From Schistosoma mansoni (Eukaryota; Platyhelminthes; Trematoda; Strigeidida; Schistosomatidae), in assembly GCF_000237925.1 (NCBI RefSeq), contig NC_031499.1, forward strand, positions 9,230,657 through 9,294,656: a DNA stretch of 64,000 nucleotides, read 5' to 3'. Each line of letters opens with the position of its first letter. Within the stretch, counting starts at the first letter, position 1. A program made the translations under genes and the position numbers. Positions 1-13,000 of this stretch are shown here, one piece after another. The notes under the pieces were generated by a model. It ran no database searches, was not told where the DNA came from, and saw nothing but the letters and a program-made list of their open reading frames with translations.

Positions 1-229
1 ACACCACTACTTTCTTCAGTGAGTATTTTTGTCACACCCGACTTCACTGAGCTCCACTAGTCACAGCTTTTCACCGGAATTTCGGAAAGGTCTTTTCTAA
101 GCGTGTCACTTTAAAATCTATCAAGGACCATATTTTAATATTTCCCAACTTCATATGAATTAATGAACGAATATCCAAATTTTGTATTGATCCGATTCTT
201 ATTGTACAACTATTTATTACTTTTTTTTC

Positions 230-360
230 TGGTTAGCGTTTTTTTAGCGAGTTGGTTTTCTACGGGATGGGGTCGCTAACCCCATGCCCAACCCTCCTCC
301 TTTACCCGGGCTTGGGACCGGCAGTATCGCCCGAAGGAGCTACAGGCGGAGTTACAACTA
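230..360 (+). repeat. Interspersed repeat containing GGGATGGGGTCGCTAACCCC
   Basis: Related stretches occur inverted at about 37600-37735 and 37975-38125 and in direct orientation at about 45840-45960. All include the words for the hairpin GGTCG-CGACC and CTTAACCCGG-like sequence. Probably LINE-derived; family not recognised. Confidence 0.5.
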
Positions 361-407
361 TTTATTGCTCAATGTTTATTTTTGGATAAAATTTATAGTT
401 TGTTATT

Positions 408-535
408 ATCAGAAGAGGTTTTGTGGATATTATTGTAATTTTTTGATAGTTTAGATCATGAATCAATTGAAGCTACACCGCCATAGAAAACCTGGAAGCA
501 CTAGATGGAATAGCCGTCCGATGGTTAACTCGTTT
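408..535 (+). mobile_element. Palindromic-family left arm
   Basis: ATCAGAAGAGGTTTTGTGGA, then AATCAATTGAAGCTACACCG and GAAAACCTGGAAGCACTAGA. It ends about 70 bases before the exon at 603. Confidence 0.55.
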
Positions 536-602
536 TCACATTTAAATAATTAACATCATGAATATGATATTCGAGTATAAACTGACAAATTTTCTATTGT
601 AG

Positions 603-710
603 AGTACAAGTATTCATCAAATGAAGTTGAATTGTCCAAACCTTCTTCTATAACAATCAGTTGTCATGGCTATCGACGTCCTGTATGCAATTTATTATTA
701 ATTCATCAAA
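603..710 (+). CDS. Internal exon of the plus-strand 3' gene
   Basis: The acceptor is TTCTATTGTAG and the donor is GTACGT at 711. The open frame starts at 605 and runs 35 codons, leaving one base (phase 1) that joins exactly to the exon at 2127. It contains two cysteines in CHGYRRPVC. A second AG two bases downstream makes the exact start uncertain. Confidence 0.6.
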
Positions 711-3700
711 GTACGTTCTACTCATACTATTTAAAGTAAATAATGATCAAGTATTATTTTGATTTTTATTAAAACAACAAATATTGATCCTTTGAAATCT
801 GACTATAATTACTGCCTAGACTTTTCATGTCGGATTAAACTTGTCTTGATGAACTAATCGAGTTATATTGACCAGAACACTGGTTGTTTTAGGTTCTTCT
901 GTGATAGGTAGATCTGTTAGAAGAGAGAAGGACTAAAAGAAGTAAATGTAGAATCTAAGCTCTCAGTTGTACAACAGTGTGACATCACTAATTTGTCTCC
1001 ATGAGTAGAGATGGTTAGAAAAACCTGTCGCTTGACTTAACACACCTCACTTCACCCTATTTATTTCCGTGTGTGTCAGCAATAACTTTAAAGTATAAAG
1101 CACACATATCCAAATATACTGACAAAGTGGACATGTGTAACTAGCCCTTCTCATGTTGGGAGAACATTCTTAGTCCACTTCCCTTCTCAGTTACTTAAAG
1201 ATTAAGTACTGTTTTATGATGTGAGTAACCCGGACTTAAGAACCATCCATAGACCTCGAATGAAACTTGAGATTCCGTTGCTTATGAAATCTAGTAATGC
1301 TTTATGATACTACTATTCTTGTTGAACTACTAGATAGATATACTTTTGTTAAAGAGCAAAATGTTGCCTCGTTGTAATATAACTAATTCACTAGTTACAA
1401 GTTTATTTATCTAACTATGAGTTTCATTGTTTGTGTATGTAATATTGAGTGGCTCTATTGGGCTACTTGATTCAATATAGTGAGGTTTAAAACTTATTGG
1501 TTGAAAGATTAAGTTAAACAATAGAAAGTATCTTCTTAACTGCCTCCGAATGCTCTGGTATGGCCGAGAGTGACGAGGGTCCGCTCTCCCTCTCCAAATA
1601 CTTTCACATAGCCACGCGTATATAGCCTCTGCCACGGAAGTCCTACTCACTGCCTTCTCGTGAAACCGGTGTTGTTTACGAAATTGAGAGGACGAAAATC
1701 GAATGTACGACGCTTTAATCGGGTTGGTGGATACAGTGAGTCTACCTAGGGTAGTTGGAAAACCCTGATTCCAAACCAATGGTGCACATGGGCTGGCTCC
1801 AGTAGCCTGATGGAACAAATGGCGTATGGATCAATCGTTGGTCACCGGCTACCATGAGACTGCATCTCCTTACGATGCTCTACTGCCTTGTGGACCAGAC
1901 CTTTAGGTCAAAGGCTCTGGGTGTGGTCCCTTAAGAAAACCACCTGTTTCAGTTTGGGCACCTGGGCAGTATCACAGCCTTCACACAAATCGAATGAGAT
2001 TTGTTTGGCGCATATGTATTTAATGCCTTTTATACCAATATTTCTGTGTTTAAATAAATAAAAATAATCTTCTTAACTGTTTCAATATTTCCTTGTTTTT
2101 ATTTTACTTTCTAAATCATCTTCAAGTTTGTCAAAAAGCGAATAATAATGAAGACCTTAATTATTTAATTGTATCAGTTGGACATGATTATGTAGATCTA
2201 AGACAAATTCAAGAACAATTCGGACAAAATGATGAACATCAAACTCAACTTTCAGCTGTTCGAAGTAATTTATTTATGGATTTTTTTCCAGTTCTGTTGT
2301 GTTGTATAATGTATTTTTAATTTCCTAACTAAAGTTCTTTGTACTATTTTCAATCTTCAATAGCTGTACTTTTCTGTATCCAGGAATTTCTGCCGATTTT
2401 TTGTTCATAATGTGAGTGAATGCAGGATTTCTGTGAACTTTTCACTAAAAGTTTGATTTCAAGTGTCTGAACGTACTCGTAGTTGTCTATTATGAATAAG
2501 TCAGTGTGCCTTAAACCAATATGTGCGATGAAAGAGAACATGAAATGAAATCCGTCACCGAAATTACACTTAAATGTGCAACATTCATTCACTAAATGAG
2601 CGAAAATGTGTTCAGTGGTTCATGATACAATAAACTCATTGAACAATCTTTATTGAGCTATATGAATCATTCACAGGCTTTTATGCTATTTGGAACTTTT
2701 CAGTTGGATCTCCTTGCATCCCAACTTTAATGTTCACATTGCGATTTGAAACCATCGCCCTTCGCTTCAAAGTCCCAAAGCATTGTCTACAGAGCTATTA
2801 AGTTCAGATAGCCACTTATGTGCTCAACAAGTGTGAATGTGTTAGTGAGTGTGTTTGAAACGGAATGCACTAAGTATGGGTTTCAATGTGAATATCAACC
2901 TTGAAATTCAATGCATCTCAATGATGAACCCCAAAGAGGACGAATCAGTCGGCTTCCATTACATTGTTATCCACACACCAATTGTAATGACACTTTAGAC
3001 AAATTTAACTCATTGAAACTTCAACTCATAATAATTATTATCAGAGTTTCGGGTGGTGTATGCTAATCAAAAGAGTATTGCTACACTACAAAGCTGCTCA
3101 TTCGACGAATCACATAAATATTCACCGGAAACAAAATAGAACAGCAACTTTGGTACATTAAGGCTGATTTCATAGATACTAACTATCCCTGACGGTTTAC
3201 TGAAGGAAATGGTGTAAACCTCACGAATCAATCAAAACCCCCAAATATACTAAATAAGATACTGTATAAACTTAGATGCAGTGGTGATGACTTCGACAAA
3301 ATCATAAGAAATGAAGCTACTAAATAACCACACTAAGCACTACGTAACACCTCTACATACATTTTACACTATCTCCTGAATATTGCCCATCTTTGGAGAG
3401 AACACATTACTTTGATTGATAAATGTCATGTCTATATACATGTTTTCTTGTTCTTGTACAGTTAGGTAGGTATACAAGTGGTTTATTGAGAAACATTTCT
3501 TATTGCGTTATAGTGTATCATTTAACATGAGTCAGTAAAAGATAATGTCTAACTGTGAATTGTTTCATTACCACATATGATCAGACCCATAGTTTGTCAT
3601 CAAAAGAGGCTTTTGTGGAGATTTCAGTAATTTTATAGTTGAAGTCATGAGTCAATTGAAGATAGACCACTATGGAAACCCTGGAAGCATTGGATGGCCG

Positions 3701-4038
3701 TTTCGTCCTATTATGGGACTCCTCAGCAGTGGCCTCGCCTCGCAGACTGATAGGTCCTGGGTTCAATCTCGCGAGTCGAGATCGTGGATGCACACTGCTG
3801 AGGAGTCCCACAATAGGACGAAACGGCCATCCAGTGCTTCCAGGTTTTCCATGGTGATCATAGTTTGTTGTTTTTTATTTTTGTTTGTAACCAATTTGTC
3901 TTATTAACCACATATCATTGTTCATTTACTGTCTATATTTCTACAGCTTCCAGCATAAGGATTCATATTAACCGTTCACGTCAAATGGGTTCAGGTGCAC
4001 ATGCTATTGTTTGGAGATTAACCAATTTATCCCATTAA
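603..4038 (+). CDS. 3' end of an unidentified plus-strand gene, three exons (gene-level entry)
   Basis: Exons 603-710, 2127-2264 and 3947-4038 join in one frame with phase-1 introns (donors GTACGT and GTAATT; acceptors TAG, AAG and CAG) and stop at TAA 4036-4038. The visible C-terminus is about 110 residues: a piece with CHGYRRPVC, then a stretch with GHDYVDLR and QLSAVR, then SSIRIHINRSR and HAIVWRLTNLSH before the stop. The pattern of DYVDLR followed by SSIRIHINRS loosely resembles the end of a CUB domain (extracellular beta-sandwich), but that is a guess. The gene starts upstream of the window. It converges with the mucin gene: the two stop codons are about 3 kb apart. Both introns are filled with repeats. 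Confidence 0.65.
1540..1935 (+). repeat. Unclassified interspersed repeat, copy 1
   Basis: It shares about 300 bases with 34505-34835 (CACGCGTATATAGCCTCTGCCACGGAAGTCCTACTCACTGCC and GCATCTCCTTACGATGCTC). Reading frames across it are not conserved between the copies, so it is not a gene. Family unknown. Confidence 0.7.
2127..2264 (+). CDS. Penultimate exon of the plus-strand 3' gene
   Basis: The exon is 138 bases, phase 1 in and phase 1 out, so it is symmetric. It encodes a hydrophilic stretch with CQKANNNEDL, VGHDYVDLRQ and QLSAVR. The acceptor is CATCTTCAAG and the donor GTAATT. A flanking reading frame that continues past the donor is intron and is not included. Confidence 0.6.
2265..3589. 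other. Intron sequence without recognised features
   Basis: Between the last two exons of the plus-strand gene. AT-rich; short frames on both strands lack any family resemblance. I see nothing to annotate. Confidence 0.5.
3590..3870. mobile_element. Palindromic tRNA-like short repeat with two opposed hammerhead-like arms
   Basis: The left arm (to 3735) and right arm (from 3790) are inverted copies; the middle keeps GGTCCTGGGTTCAATCTCGC. On the plus strand at 3798 and on the minus strand at 3726 the arms read CTGAGGAG, GTCC/GGAC, GAAA, ATC, which keeps the invariant hammerhead bases. Intron of the plus-strand gene. Confidence 0.7.
3947..4038 (+). CDS. Terminal exon of the plus-strand 3' gene
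   Basis: The acceptor TATATTTCTACAG is preceded by a good pyrimidine tract. The first two bases complete the codon begun in the previous exon, then 29 codons run to TAA at 4036-4038. The encoded end includes SSIRIHINRSRQMGSG and finishes TNLSH. Only one of the three frames is open, and it is the one demanded by the previous exon. Confidence 0.65.
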
Positions 4039-4739
4039 ATTATTTAAATATTCATCATGATCATTATTATTGTTCTTAATTTACCTTAATTAAAAGACTT
4101 TCTTTATCTTTCAAATTTATACTATTTAAAAACTAAAGAGTAGTTCAACGTAATGGTATAAATACTTTTTCTGTTCATTCAATATTCACAAATCTAAAGT
4201 ATATTGATCTATTGTGCATAAATTATTTCCTATCATTTCATCTATTACTAATCATATTAGTAACTGACTTAAGCACTGATTATCACTGATGAGTACAATT
4301 TTAATGAAGGATCTGTTTGTGTCTTTCATTCATTCATTATTATTATTGATTTCTATGTATCTTAAACCGCTATCATCGCCGTTGTTGTTGTTGTCGTCGT
4401 CATCGTCGTTGTTTTCGTTGTCGTTGCTGTGCAATAATTATTTATTTGTTTTTATTTTTATTTATTCATTTAAGCATCTGCTTTTTCCTTATTTTTTTTG
4501 TTGTTGTTGCTAATTACAATTTTCTTTTGATGAGTCCAATGTTCAAATGACTAATATTTTGTCGTTTGTATTTTTCTTTTCTTTTTTTAAATGCATTTAA
4601 TTTGTAAAACTGAGTTAATCAATCATTGAAAAGTAAAACAGATTGATGATCATTTAGTTCTTGTTGTTAATTGACATATCTTGATCAATTTAGAATGTAA
4701 CTTCTTAGTTGTGTGACTCATTACTCAGTTCAAAATCGT
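4039..4739. other. Intergenic, simple-sequence rich
   Basis: Downstream of the plus-strand stop: AT-rich with TTG/TCG trinucleotide runs near 4380-4430. No gene seen. The polyadenylation signal of the plus-strand gene was not identified. Confidence 0.5.
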
Positions 4740-5045
4740 TTGTAATGGCGAAGTTGCATCCACTCTTTGTGTTCTGCCAAACTATAATCTTCTGAATTCT
4801 TCATGTACTTATCTTTTTTCTCTTTACAAATTTATTTCACTGGATTATACCCCTTCAATAACATCTTCAAACCTTAATCTTTCACATTAATGCTTAGACT
4901 CTGACTACTTCTACCACTATGGGATTTGAATCGAAAACTGCATCTCTGTGCTAATGTGGTATGGCAACTCGAACTGATTTACGTACGTACGAAGTTCTAC
5001 GTTACGACTGACTGACCTACTCATTCTATGCAAAAGTTAGGTAGT
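4740..5045 (+). mobile_element. Second LINE family, degenerate 3' end
   Basis: About 300 bases of weak similarity to the untranslated ends at 8460-8680 and 48890-49095, closing ACGTACGTACGAAGTTCTACGTTACGACTGACTGACCTAC. An old copy in the intergenic space. Confidence 0.45.
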
Positions 5046-5859
5046 TGGGGCCTGATAGTCGAAGGTACTTGTTTATTGGTAATCACCTGGTAGATGGCTG
5101 TGAGTATATGTTACTTGATTAGTATTGAGAATTAGATGAGTATTGCCTTAGTTACTGTTCGATATATTTGTTAATTTTATGGAATACACACTTCTCATTG
5201 CATCTTCGTAGTTCACTTCATTTTCGTTAATACACATTACCATAAACGTGAGAAAGTTGGACATGTACGAGAAGTTTACGAAAGTTTAAAGTTGTTTGGT
5301 ATAGAGCCACTGAATGATTATTACCCTATTTGAACAGGAGAGTGGATTCGTTGTCACTTACTACTGTTTGTAACAGTACCTCACGCTACTAGTACAGACA
5401 AGTTCCATTCGTTATTTCTTGATATTGGTAACATGAAGTCTATTATTCGCAAAAGAAAATTTAATGCCGTATATCTTAAACTCACATGTAGTACGATCGT
5501 CTTTATCATTGACCATCAGTTGCCGATGAATGGTACAGGTAATATCTAACTGAGAAAAGAAGAGGGTGATGACGTTATTGTTTATTTCCTAGTCAGTGAT
5601 TTTGGCAAATCTATGCTTGAGTTAACGTTCTTTATTCACAGATTTTCATGAATAAAACTTAGACTAGACTAACTACTATTACTACACTATTGAGGCTGCA
5701 CATACAGATTCTTACCGTTTGGATTAAGCGTTTTACTTCCGATATTCCGGAGAGTAATAAATCAAAATATTATCTGTCTTGATGGTGTTCAATCGCATCA
5801 GGATTATATCGAAATTCATACCGCAGATATTGAATTGCGTAATAAACATGTGTTAAGGT

Positions 5860-6120
5860 TCACATAGTGTTGATGTTCACTCTGGAACTCTGAGATGCAG
5901 GTACATCCAGATGATGAGTACCAAATAGGACGAAACGCGCGTCAAACTGGATTCCACTGCTAACCACTATCCATCTTTGCTTATAAAGCCTACGACTTAT
6001 GGCAATATCGAGGCAGTCCGCACAGGATGCACATATACCAGTAAGAGACTGATCATTTGCAGTTCTAAATAACAGTGGGAATATACAAGTAAACAATACC
6101 AAGTGAATTGTAAACTTGGC
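5860..6120 (+). repeat. Sm-alpha-like repeat with hammerhead region
   Basis: The order is CTCTGAGATGCAGGTACATC, GATGAG, CCAAATAGGACGAAACGCGC, GTC, then GGATTCCACTGCTAACCACT and a conserved tail to ACCAAGTGAATT. The hammerhead core has A where C3 should be, so self-cleavage is doubtful. Confidence 0.7.
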
Positions 6121-6224
6121 TTTCAATGCTTTTAGTAATTTGTAGTTAATGAATAAGGTTTACTCTTGAAATAATACAATACACCTTCGTTCCACACATA
6201 CGCACTCTTTGTATATTGACATTA

Positions 6225-6610
6225 TCTTATAGTTTAAATCATGAGTCCATTGAAGCTAGACCACCATGGAAACAGTGGACGGCCATTTCGCCCTTTTGTG
6301 AGACTCCTCAGCAGACAATGGTGGACGGTCACTCCATTTCGTGGATTGGTTGAAGTTAAACATTAACACCGTTGGATGTCCGGCTCAGTGGTCTAGAGGT
6401 TAAGCGATCGCGCGCGAGACTGACAGGTCCTTGGTTTGAATCTCGCAACACGGGATCGTGGATGCACACTGCTGAGGGGTCTCACAATAGAACAAAACAG
6501 CTGTTCAGTGCTTCCAGTTTCTCCATAGTGGTCTAGTTTCAATTGGCTCATGATTTCAACTATATAACATTACTAAAATCTTCACAAAAACCGCCTTCTG
6601 ATATTGAAAT
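6225..6610. mobile_element. Palindromic tRNA-like short repeat, near full length
   Basis: Left arm from CATGAGTCCATTGAAGCTAG, body GGCTCAGTGGTCTAGAGGTT with B box GGTTTGAATCTC, right arm to CACAAAAACCGCCTTCTGAT. It lies about 400 bases downstream of the mucin stop. Confidence 0.7.
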
Positions 6611-6999
6611 TATCATTCAAATTAGATGAAACTTGAAACTTATCCAAATTATCCCATCACTTGTTGCTATCACTATGTTCAAATGACAAGGATACAGTAG
6701 TAATTATTATTAGTTTTATCATCATAGAAAAAACCATAAACAAATTTGTAACAATAAATTGGTAGTCATGGCCACATCCACACACACAAACAAACACAAA
6801 CACACTCATGGTTATACACATACATACTCATACTTTTAATAAAATGTAATATATATATGTATATGTATATATAAAAATAAACTTGTAATTGTATCTGTAT
6901 TTGTGTTTACTGTTTATAATCAAGTGACGGGGGGGGGTTCGGGGAAAGTGTAATTTCATTTTAATGAATGAATATTTGATTACATCATCATTATAAAAT

Positions 7000-7066
7000 T
7001 TAATCTAAATTTTCAAAATTGAAAATATTCGAATTGGTTGATGTATTCTTTGGAATTATTGAAGGA
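7000..7066 (-). CDS. Mucin gene exon 23: terminal coding exon
   Basis: A long pyrimidine tract (CCTTTCCTTTCTATTC and on to TTTTAG) precedes 67 bases that, in the phase given by exon 22, read [20 protein letters not shown], Asp, then TAA at 7002-7000. No other frame fits. A clear AATAAA signal was not found close downstream. Confidence 0.65.
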
Positions 7067-10000
7067 CTAAAATAAAGGAAATTGAATAGAAAGGAAAGGT
7101 TATTAGTAGTTGATTATTTGATATTAAGATGTAAAAGTCTGATAGTTATAACATACTTTATGCTGTTTTGTCCTAGTGTGCGACTCCTCAATGGTAGTAT
7201 GCATCCATGATGCCGTTTCGAGAGATTCGAACGCGAACGAACGATTGACCTCTAGACCATTGAGTCGGCCGGCATCCAACGATTTTCATGTCTAACTTGA
7301 ATCAATCCACGAAATTGAGCAATAGTCCACCATTGTCTTCAGTAAGTAATTGCCTCTACAATAGACATGGTTGAACATCATTGTCCACAGTTTCTTACTA
7401 GAACTCCAGGAATACCTCATGAAGTCTGAGAGATCGTAGGTAATGTGTTCGGGTCCTATGTGCGGGACTGTGGATGCGCACTATTGAGGAGTGTCATACT
7501 AGGACGAAATGGCCGTCCAATGCTTCTAGGTTCTCTATGGTGATATAGCTTTGATCGACTCATGAATTAAACTATAAAAAAATAATCCAATATCCACAGT
7601 ACCCCATTCTGGTAATAGTCTATTTAGTATATTAAAATTAAAACGATTCATTTCCGTTGTAAATGATTATCTTTGTTCAAACAAATGAGATCAACCAGTC
7701 AATCAGATCAAAGCCAAATGGAATCATGTTATGTGAATTCCTAGGAAAAATCTATTGTATTTACATCTGTATACATCATCATAGGTATCAATACCATGGA
7801 TGGACTTGATTGTTTCAAATAATTTCGTGACTTCATGAAAGTCAATTCTTTACTCCGAAGAAGTGGCTTACCTTAAGTGACGAAACGTTAGAAATACAAT
7901 TTTTCTACTCATTGGAATATAACAAGAAATATATATTTATTATTTCATAAAAAATATTTTCTTGAGTAGTCACCAAAGATCGAGTATACTGTGGAGCAGT
8001 TCGTTCTGTTCTACTCTATGGCTAAGAAACGTGACCATTAAGAGTATAATATACTCGTAATTTGCTAGTATTTAATCACAGATGTCTTGGAAATATTGAT
8101 CACATCTGCTGAGGTTAGAAAGAGAGTATTAGATATTGATGGTAAATCAGCTGATGAGGTTGTGAATATTCATCGACCGAGATTTTTGGTCCACGTGTTA
8201 TGTATGCCTGAACACCGATTACCATGACGCGCTATACTGACTAGTATTGAGGATGGTTGGAAGAGAGTTAGGGGCGGTCAAACCAAAACGTGCTTTCAGT
8301 TCTTGAGGTAACTACCTTCTAGTCTGAGCCATGTTTCCAGATACAGACCACTTCGTTGGGGTCCACAGGAATATCGTAACCAATGGTTGGAGACTGTAAA
8401 TGACATGATTCAGAATCGACTACAATGGCGTCGGTGTATACACTCTTTGTCTTCCCTTAAACTATGAGAATAAAACTGCTTTTTACCTTTTCTTCTACGA
8501 ACTAATTCTTTCTTCCTTATACTATATCCTTATACACAATCTTACTTTTATATATTACTACTATTGAAGTAATTATTTCTATGGTAATTTCTGTGGTAAT
8601 GAGGTGTGTCAACATGGACTGATATATATATATATGTCTGATCCTACGGTGCAACTGATTGACGGACTGAATCACTACTGAATGGTTTTTTTCTAGAATT
8701 TATCATAATCTGTAAGCTACTTTTCTCAAGAAAATTAATTCTTTTCTTCCATTAAAACCTCGTCATGGAATCTTGTACATTCATGATTTGGAAATTGAAC
8801 TAACTTCGGTATTATTATAACGATTGTGCCGAATCTCCTTGAAACAGATTATTTGAATTCTAGAAAACTGTCAGGGAGATCCAGGAAATTCTTCGAAAAA
8901 AAGCTAAAAAGAGGCTCTGTAAACTCTGTGAAACCCTTTTAACTAATCAACATGCAATAGAATAAGTAGAAATAATACTAAAAAGACGATGTTACCTGAA
9001 TGTAAAATCAAGGATAACCATTAAAGTACAACTTACATCATAGAATTCTGTGGTAATCTTTCTGGTACATTGGTCATCATGTTAGTTATAACTGGTGATT
9101 TAAGCATTTGCATGTTTGTTGATAAAGTTTGACTGAAATCATATAAAAAAGTTATTATGTAATCATTATGACAATTAAACATTTTAAAATTTCCAATGAT
9201 AAGTTTACTAACTATTACCATGAAAAAAAGGTATAAGTATTCATAAACAGTTGTCTACGAAAGATACTCAATATCCGTTAACCGGATATCATCAGCAACA
9301 GCCTACTATAGGAGAGCACGAACCAGCTTCTAGATGAGGAGGAAATTAGAAAAAGATGATGGAAGTGGATAGGACATACATTGAGGAAATCATCAAACGG
9401 CATCATGATGCGATCGCTTATTTGGAATCGTAAAGGGAAGCGGAAAAGAGGGAGGTCAAAGAACGTGCTACCTCGGGAATCGGAAGCAGATATGAAGAGG
9501 ATAAAACGATTGTTGATGACGGAGTTTGATGTAGAATACTGGTGAGTGGCCTATGCTCCTCCATGATGGGTAACAGGTGTAATTAAGTAAGTATCCTACG
9601 AATAGTCATTTTGTCTTTCATAATACCTATTATAGATAAGTCGATGGAATAATAATAAGGTTTACCAACAAGCTTAATGTTATTTGATTTCTTTCTAGCA
9701 AGATTAGGAAATGAATCCCTTCAAAAAGGTTGTCAATGATCTAGATTTCTGTTGTGTTGCCGTGACAACACATTTATCATGGTGGATCAGAATATTATTA
9801 AAGTGTTAAAGAAGTTGAACAGTGTACACTCAGTAATCACTTTCGTTTGTGGGGACGAGTGTAACAATCAATTACATCTTCTTGATATATTGTAAAAGAA
9901 AACGGGATGATGATTTTTTAGGCCTGTTATATCCCGAAGGGAATTATGAATGGTAACTTTGAGAACTATTTATGGACCAATGTGATATGTATATTTCCTA

Positions 10001-13000
10001 TTGTATAATTGTTAAGTGACTAAACTATGCGTATTCGTGTTCCTCTTATTATAAGCTTTATTTTGACCTATAGACTATTATTATATGATTTACCATTCTT
10101 GAGTTATACCCAGTCTATTAATTACTGTTCCCCCTATTCACAGCTACATTTGGCTAAATCTTGTACAAATTTTATTTTCTATTTTATGGTACGATGTGGT
10201 CAGTTTGTTTGGCATATAAACCCAGTATGTTTGAGAATAATGATTCATATTGCAGAGGCTTTTATTGGTGTCCTGGATTTTAACTGGCTGGGCTAGGCAG
10301 AAAGCAGGACTGATAAGTATTCTAGACTGCTCATACGGCTTTTGTGTATCATTGGGCGATCAATAAATTCACTGTTCTCTGATTGGCGGGAATCAGCACT
10401 TTCATATATCAAATAGGGCACGCACTCACACGATATAACAAGGCCCATTTAAGAACCATCAATTATACTCATAAGATATATACTCGTTTAAACATTGGAT
10501 CTATAGTATGTTTTATTGAAGAGTTTCAGGTCAAAACATTTGCCTAGTATTCCGTAATTTACAAAAACATACCTAATAGTCCTGTGAATCTGCCTAATTG
10601 TATTTATATAGTTTATATATCACCACTAAAACCCAAGAAATAACCTACAGTTGTTGCTTGCACTTACGGGACTCCACAACAATGCTTATCTAAGAATTCC
10701 TGAGGTAAAAATTCAGGACCATGAGTACGGTTCGTCAGAACCTAATTACAAGGGCACTAAGTAGGAATCCAGCTAAATCAATATATTGAGTGAACATTTT
10801 CATCGGCTATCTTAGATGACTTTCTTACACTCGACATCACTGAACGTCACTAATCAGGGGTTATTACTAGAACTCTATGAATTGAATCTTCAAAACAAGT
10901 GAGCACATGATTGATAACAGTTTAGATAGTTGGTAAAGACTGAAGAATACACATAGTATAATCACATACTGAAATTAGTTAGACAACCATTGAAAACATC
11001 AAGCACTTAACCAATATTTGTTCCCAATATAACCTAAGTTATGGTTGTGGATTTGAACTTCCAAGATGATACATACCACAAACCGAACGCTGTCTAGCAC
11101 CAACTAAGACGGTACAATATTCACATAGTGAAAATACAAACTAACTTCAATGAATTTGAAACTCTGAGTTCTGGAAGTTATAGTATGACATTAATTGTAT
11201 GTTTACTATAGAGCAGCTGTTTACAAGTATGCTCAATTAAATTCTTTCTTTTTTAAAACTACAGACATTATTATGTAATGAACGATTACATTAAGCATGT
11301 CGATTCACAAAAGTGAAGTACAGCAAAATATGTTGATGATACACAAAACAAAAACATAAAGAACAAACCAGAGGTTGATACATAGAAATAAACGACATCA
11401 AACTAAAAAGAAGAGATAATTATGACAGCAACAATGAAAAACCAAAAATTTGAACGAACCAACAAACAAAGGAAAACTAAAGGAAAAATGAAAAGGAGTA
11501 TGACTTACGATGCAGGCATTGCTGTTGCTAATCTTGACATATCACGAGGTATCCTCTTATCCATTGAGGTGAGAGGCAGTGTTGACCCTACCAATCCAGC
11601 TGGCCTACAAACGGAAATCCAAATAATCAGTCTCACATAAATACACTAATTCCACACCAACAAACACAAAATGTATCTTATCACTCCAACATTGAGTGAA
11701 TGCGAGTTAATAGTGATTGTCACACATTGTCACCATATGGAATCTGTTATGCGTGCATGTGTGAGTGTGCACGACTATGCATGTATGTATGTATGTATGT
11801 ATGTATGTATGTATGTATGTATGTATGTATGTACGTGTGTATGCATGTGTGTGTGATTGTGTTTGTGCCAATTCGACTTGGTGCATTGGAAGAGAGATTT
11901 TCACACTGAACGTATTATTTTTTGGTGAGGAGGCGACACAAGCATTATTATGTGACATTTATTAAGTGATCAATGTAGGATAAGTGAATGAGACGTGTGT
12001 GATGCATGTGATTATAGGTTAGCTGTGATTGTGGATCTGTGTAAACACTGATGTGTTTGTGAGGTTGACAATTCTAGTGAATAGTGTGAATGAGACTGTG
12101 GATTATTGTTGGTGTTGTGTAGAGGCGGTAATCATTAGTCCTGGTCATTCAGTGCAACATTCTCCCTCACATCCGACGTTGCACATCACAAAGCACATCA
12201 TTCGAATGTTCAATTTGTACATCTGTGTTTCACTCATGTAGTTCTGACCGAATATACACTTCAACTTTGCTCTCAACATATACACATCTCAAATTCAACT
12301 GTGATGTTTATATGAACCAGTGATTTCTTTGTATTGATGACTGTTTTGATTTTGAATTCCAAATACAGTACATTCTTTCGTGCTCATCTAATACTTCTTG
12401 AATAAATTGCGTTATTGCTGGAATCACTAGTTTATATTATAATTCAAATACTCTCAAACATCACATCAACAAACACGCAAACACACAGACACCTATGTAA
12501 ATCTGTACTGCTTTCAACCAGCTAGCTCAACATCCATTCACATTCCACTTCGTATTCTCAACTACCACCAACCGACCACCCATCCACCCACTCAATACCA
12601 ACACGTTCGTGTTCATACTTATGTCAGATATTCACATGCGATCATTCCATCTCTATCCATACTGCTATCTTCAATACTACTATGTCAAACGACCGATTCA
12701 ACTCATTGTGAATTGTCGATCCGATTACATCACTACACAGATACCACGGTTTCCGAGGTAGCCTACATTCTCATCAGCCTCAACCAATACACTCGTCCAC
12801 TCAGGTCAATCAACATGCATACACGCATTCGTGTTTCCATTCATCCGGATCCTCACTTCCAAACACACGTACACAAACAAACAACCACAAACAACAACAA
12901 CAACCTCACCAACACCATCGTCGTCGTCATCAATTACTCAATTACATACACAGCTCTCATTTATACACCGATCTCGAAACCAGTGGAACAAACAACCGGA

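Noticed and set aside
1411-1818. A 135-residue minus-strand protein
   Set aside because: It overlaps an interspersed repeat also found at 34505-34835, where the frame is not kept.
4289-4513. Leu/Ser-rich 74-residue membrane protein
   Set aside because: Simple TTG/TCG trinucleotide sequence after the stop of the plus-strand gene; composition alone explains the frame.
5690-5790. Extra mucin tail exon ending at a GTAAG-type donor near 5715
   Set aside because: The phase required by upstream exons gives a stop at once, and it lies beyond the well-supported terminal exon at 7066-7000.
6370-6450. Genuine tRNA genes at tRNA-like cores (also 24835, 22455, 43215, 46370)
   Set aside because: Boxes A and B are present but the cloverleaf pairing and ends are poor, and each lies inside a repeated element; these are tRNA-derived repeats.
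11671-11965. Tyr-Val-Cys-Met and His-Thr-Tyr-Ile repeat proteins
   Set aside because: Translation of the GTAT microsatellite in several frames; length varies between array units.
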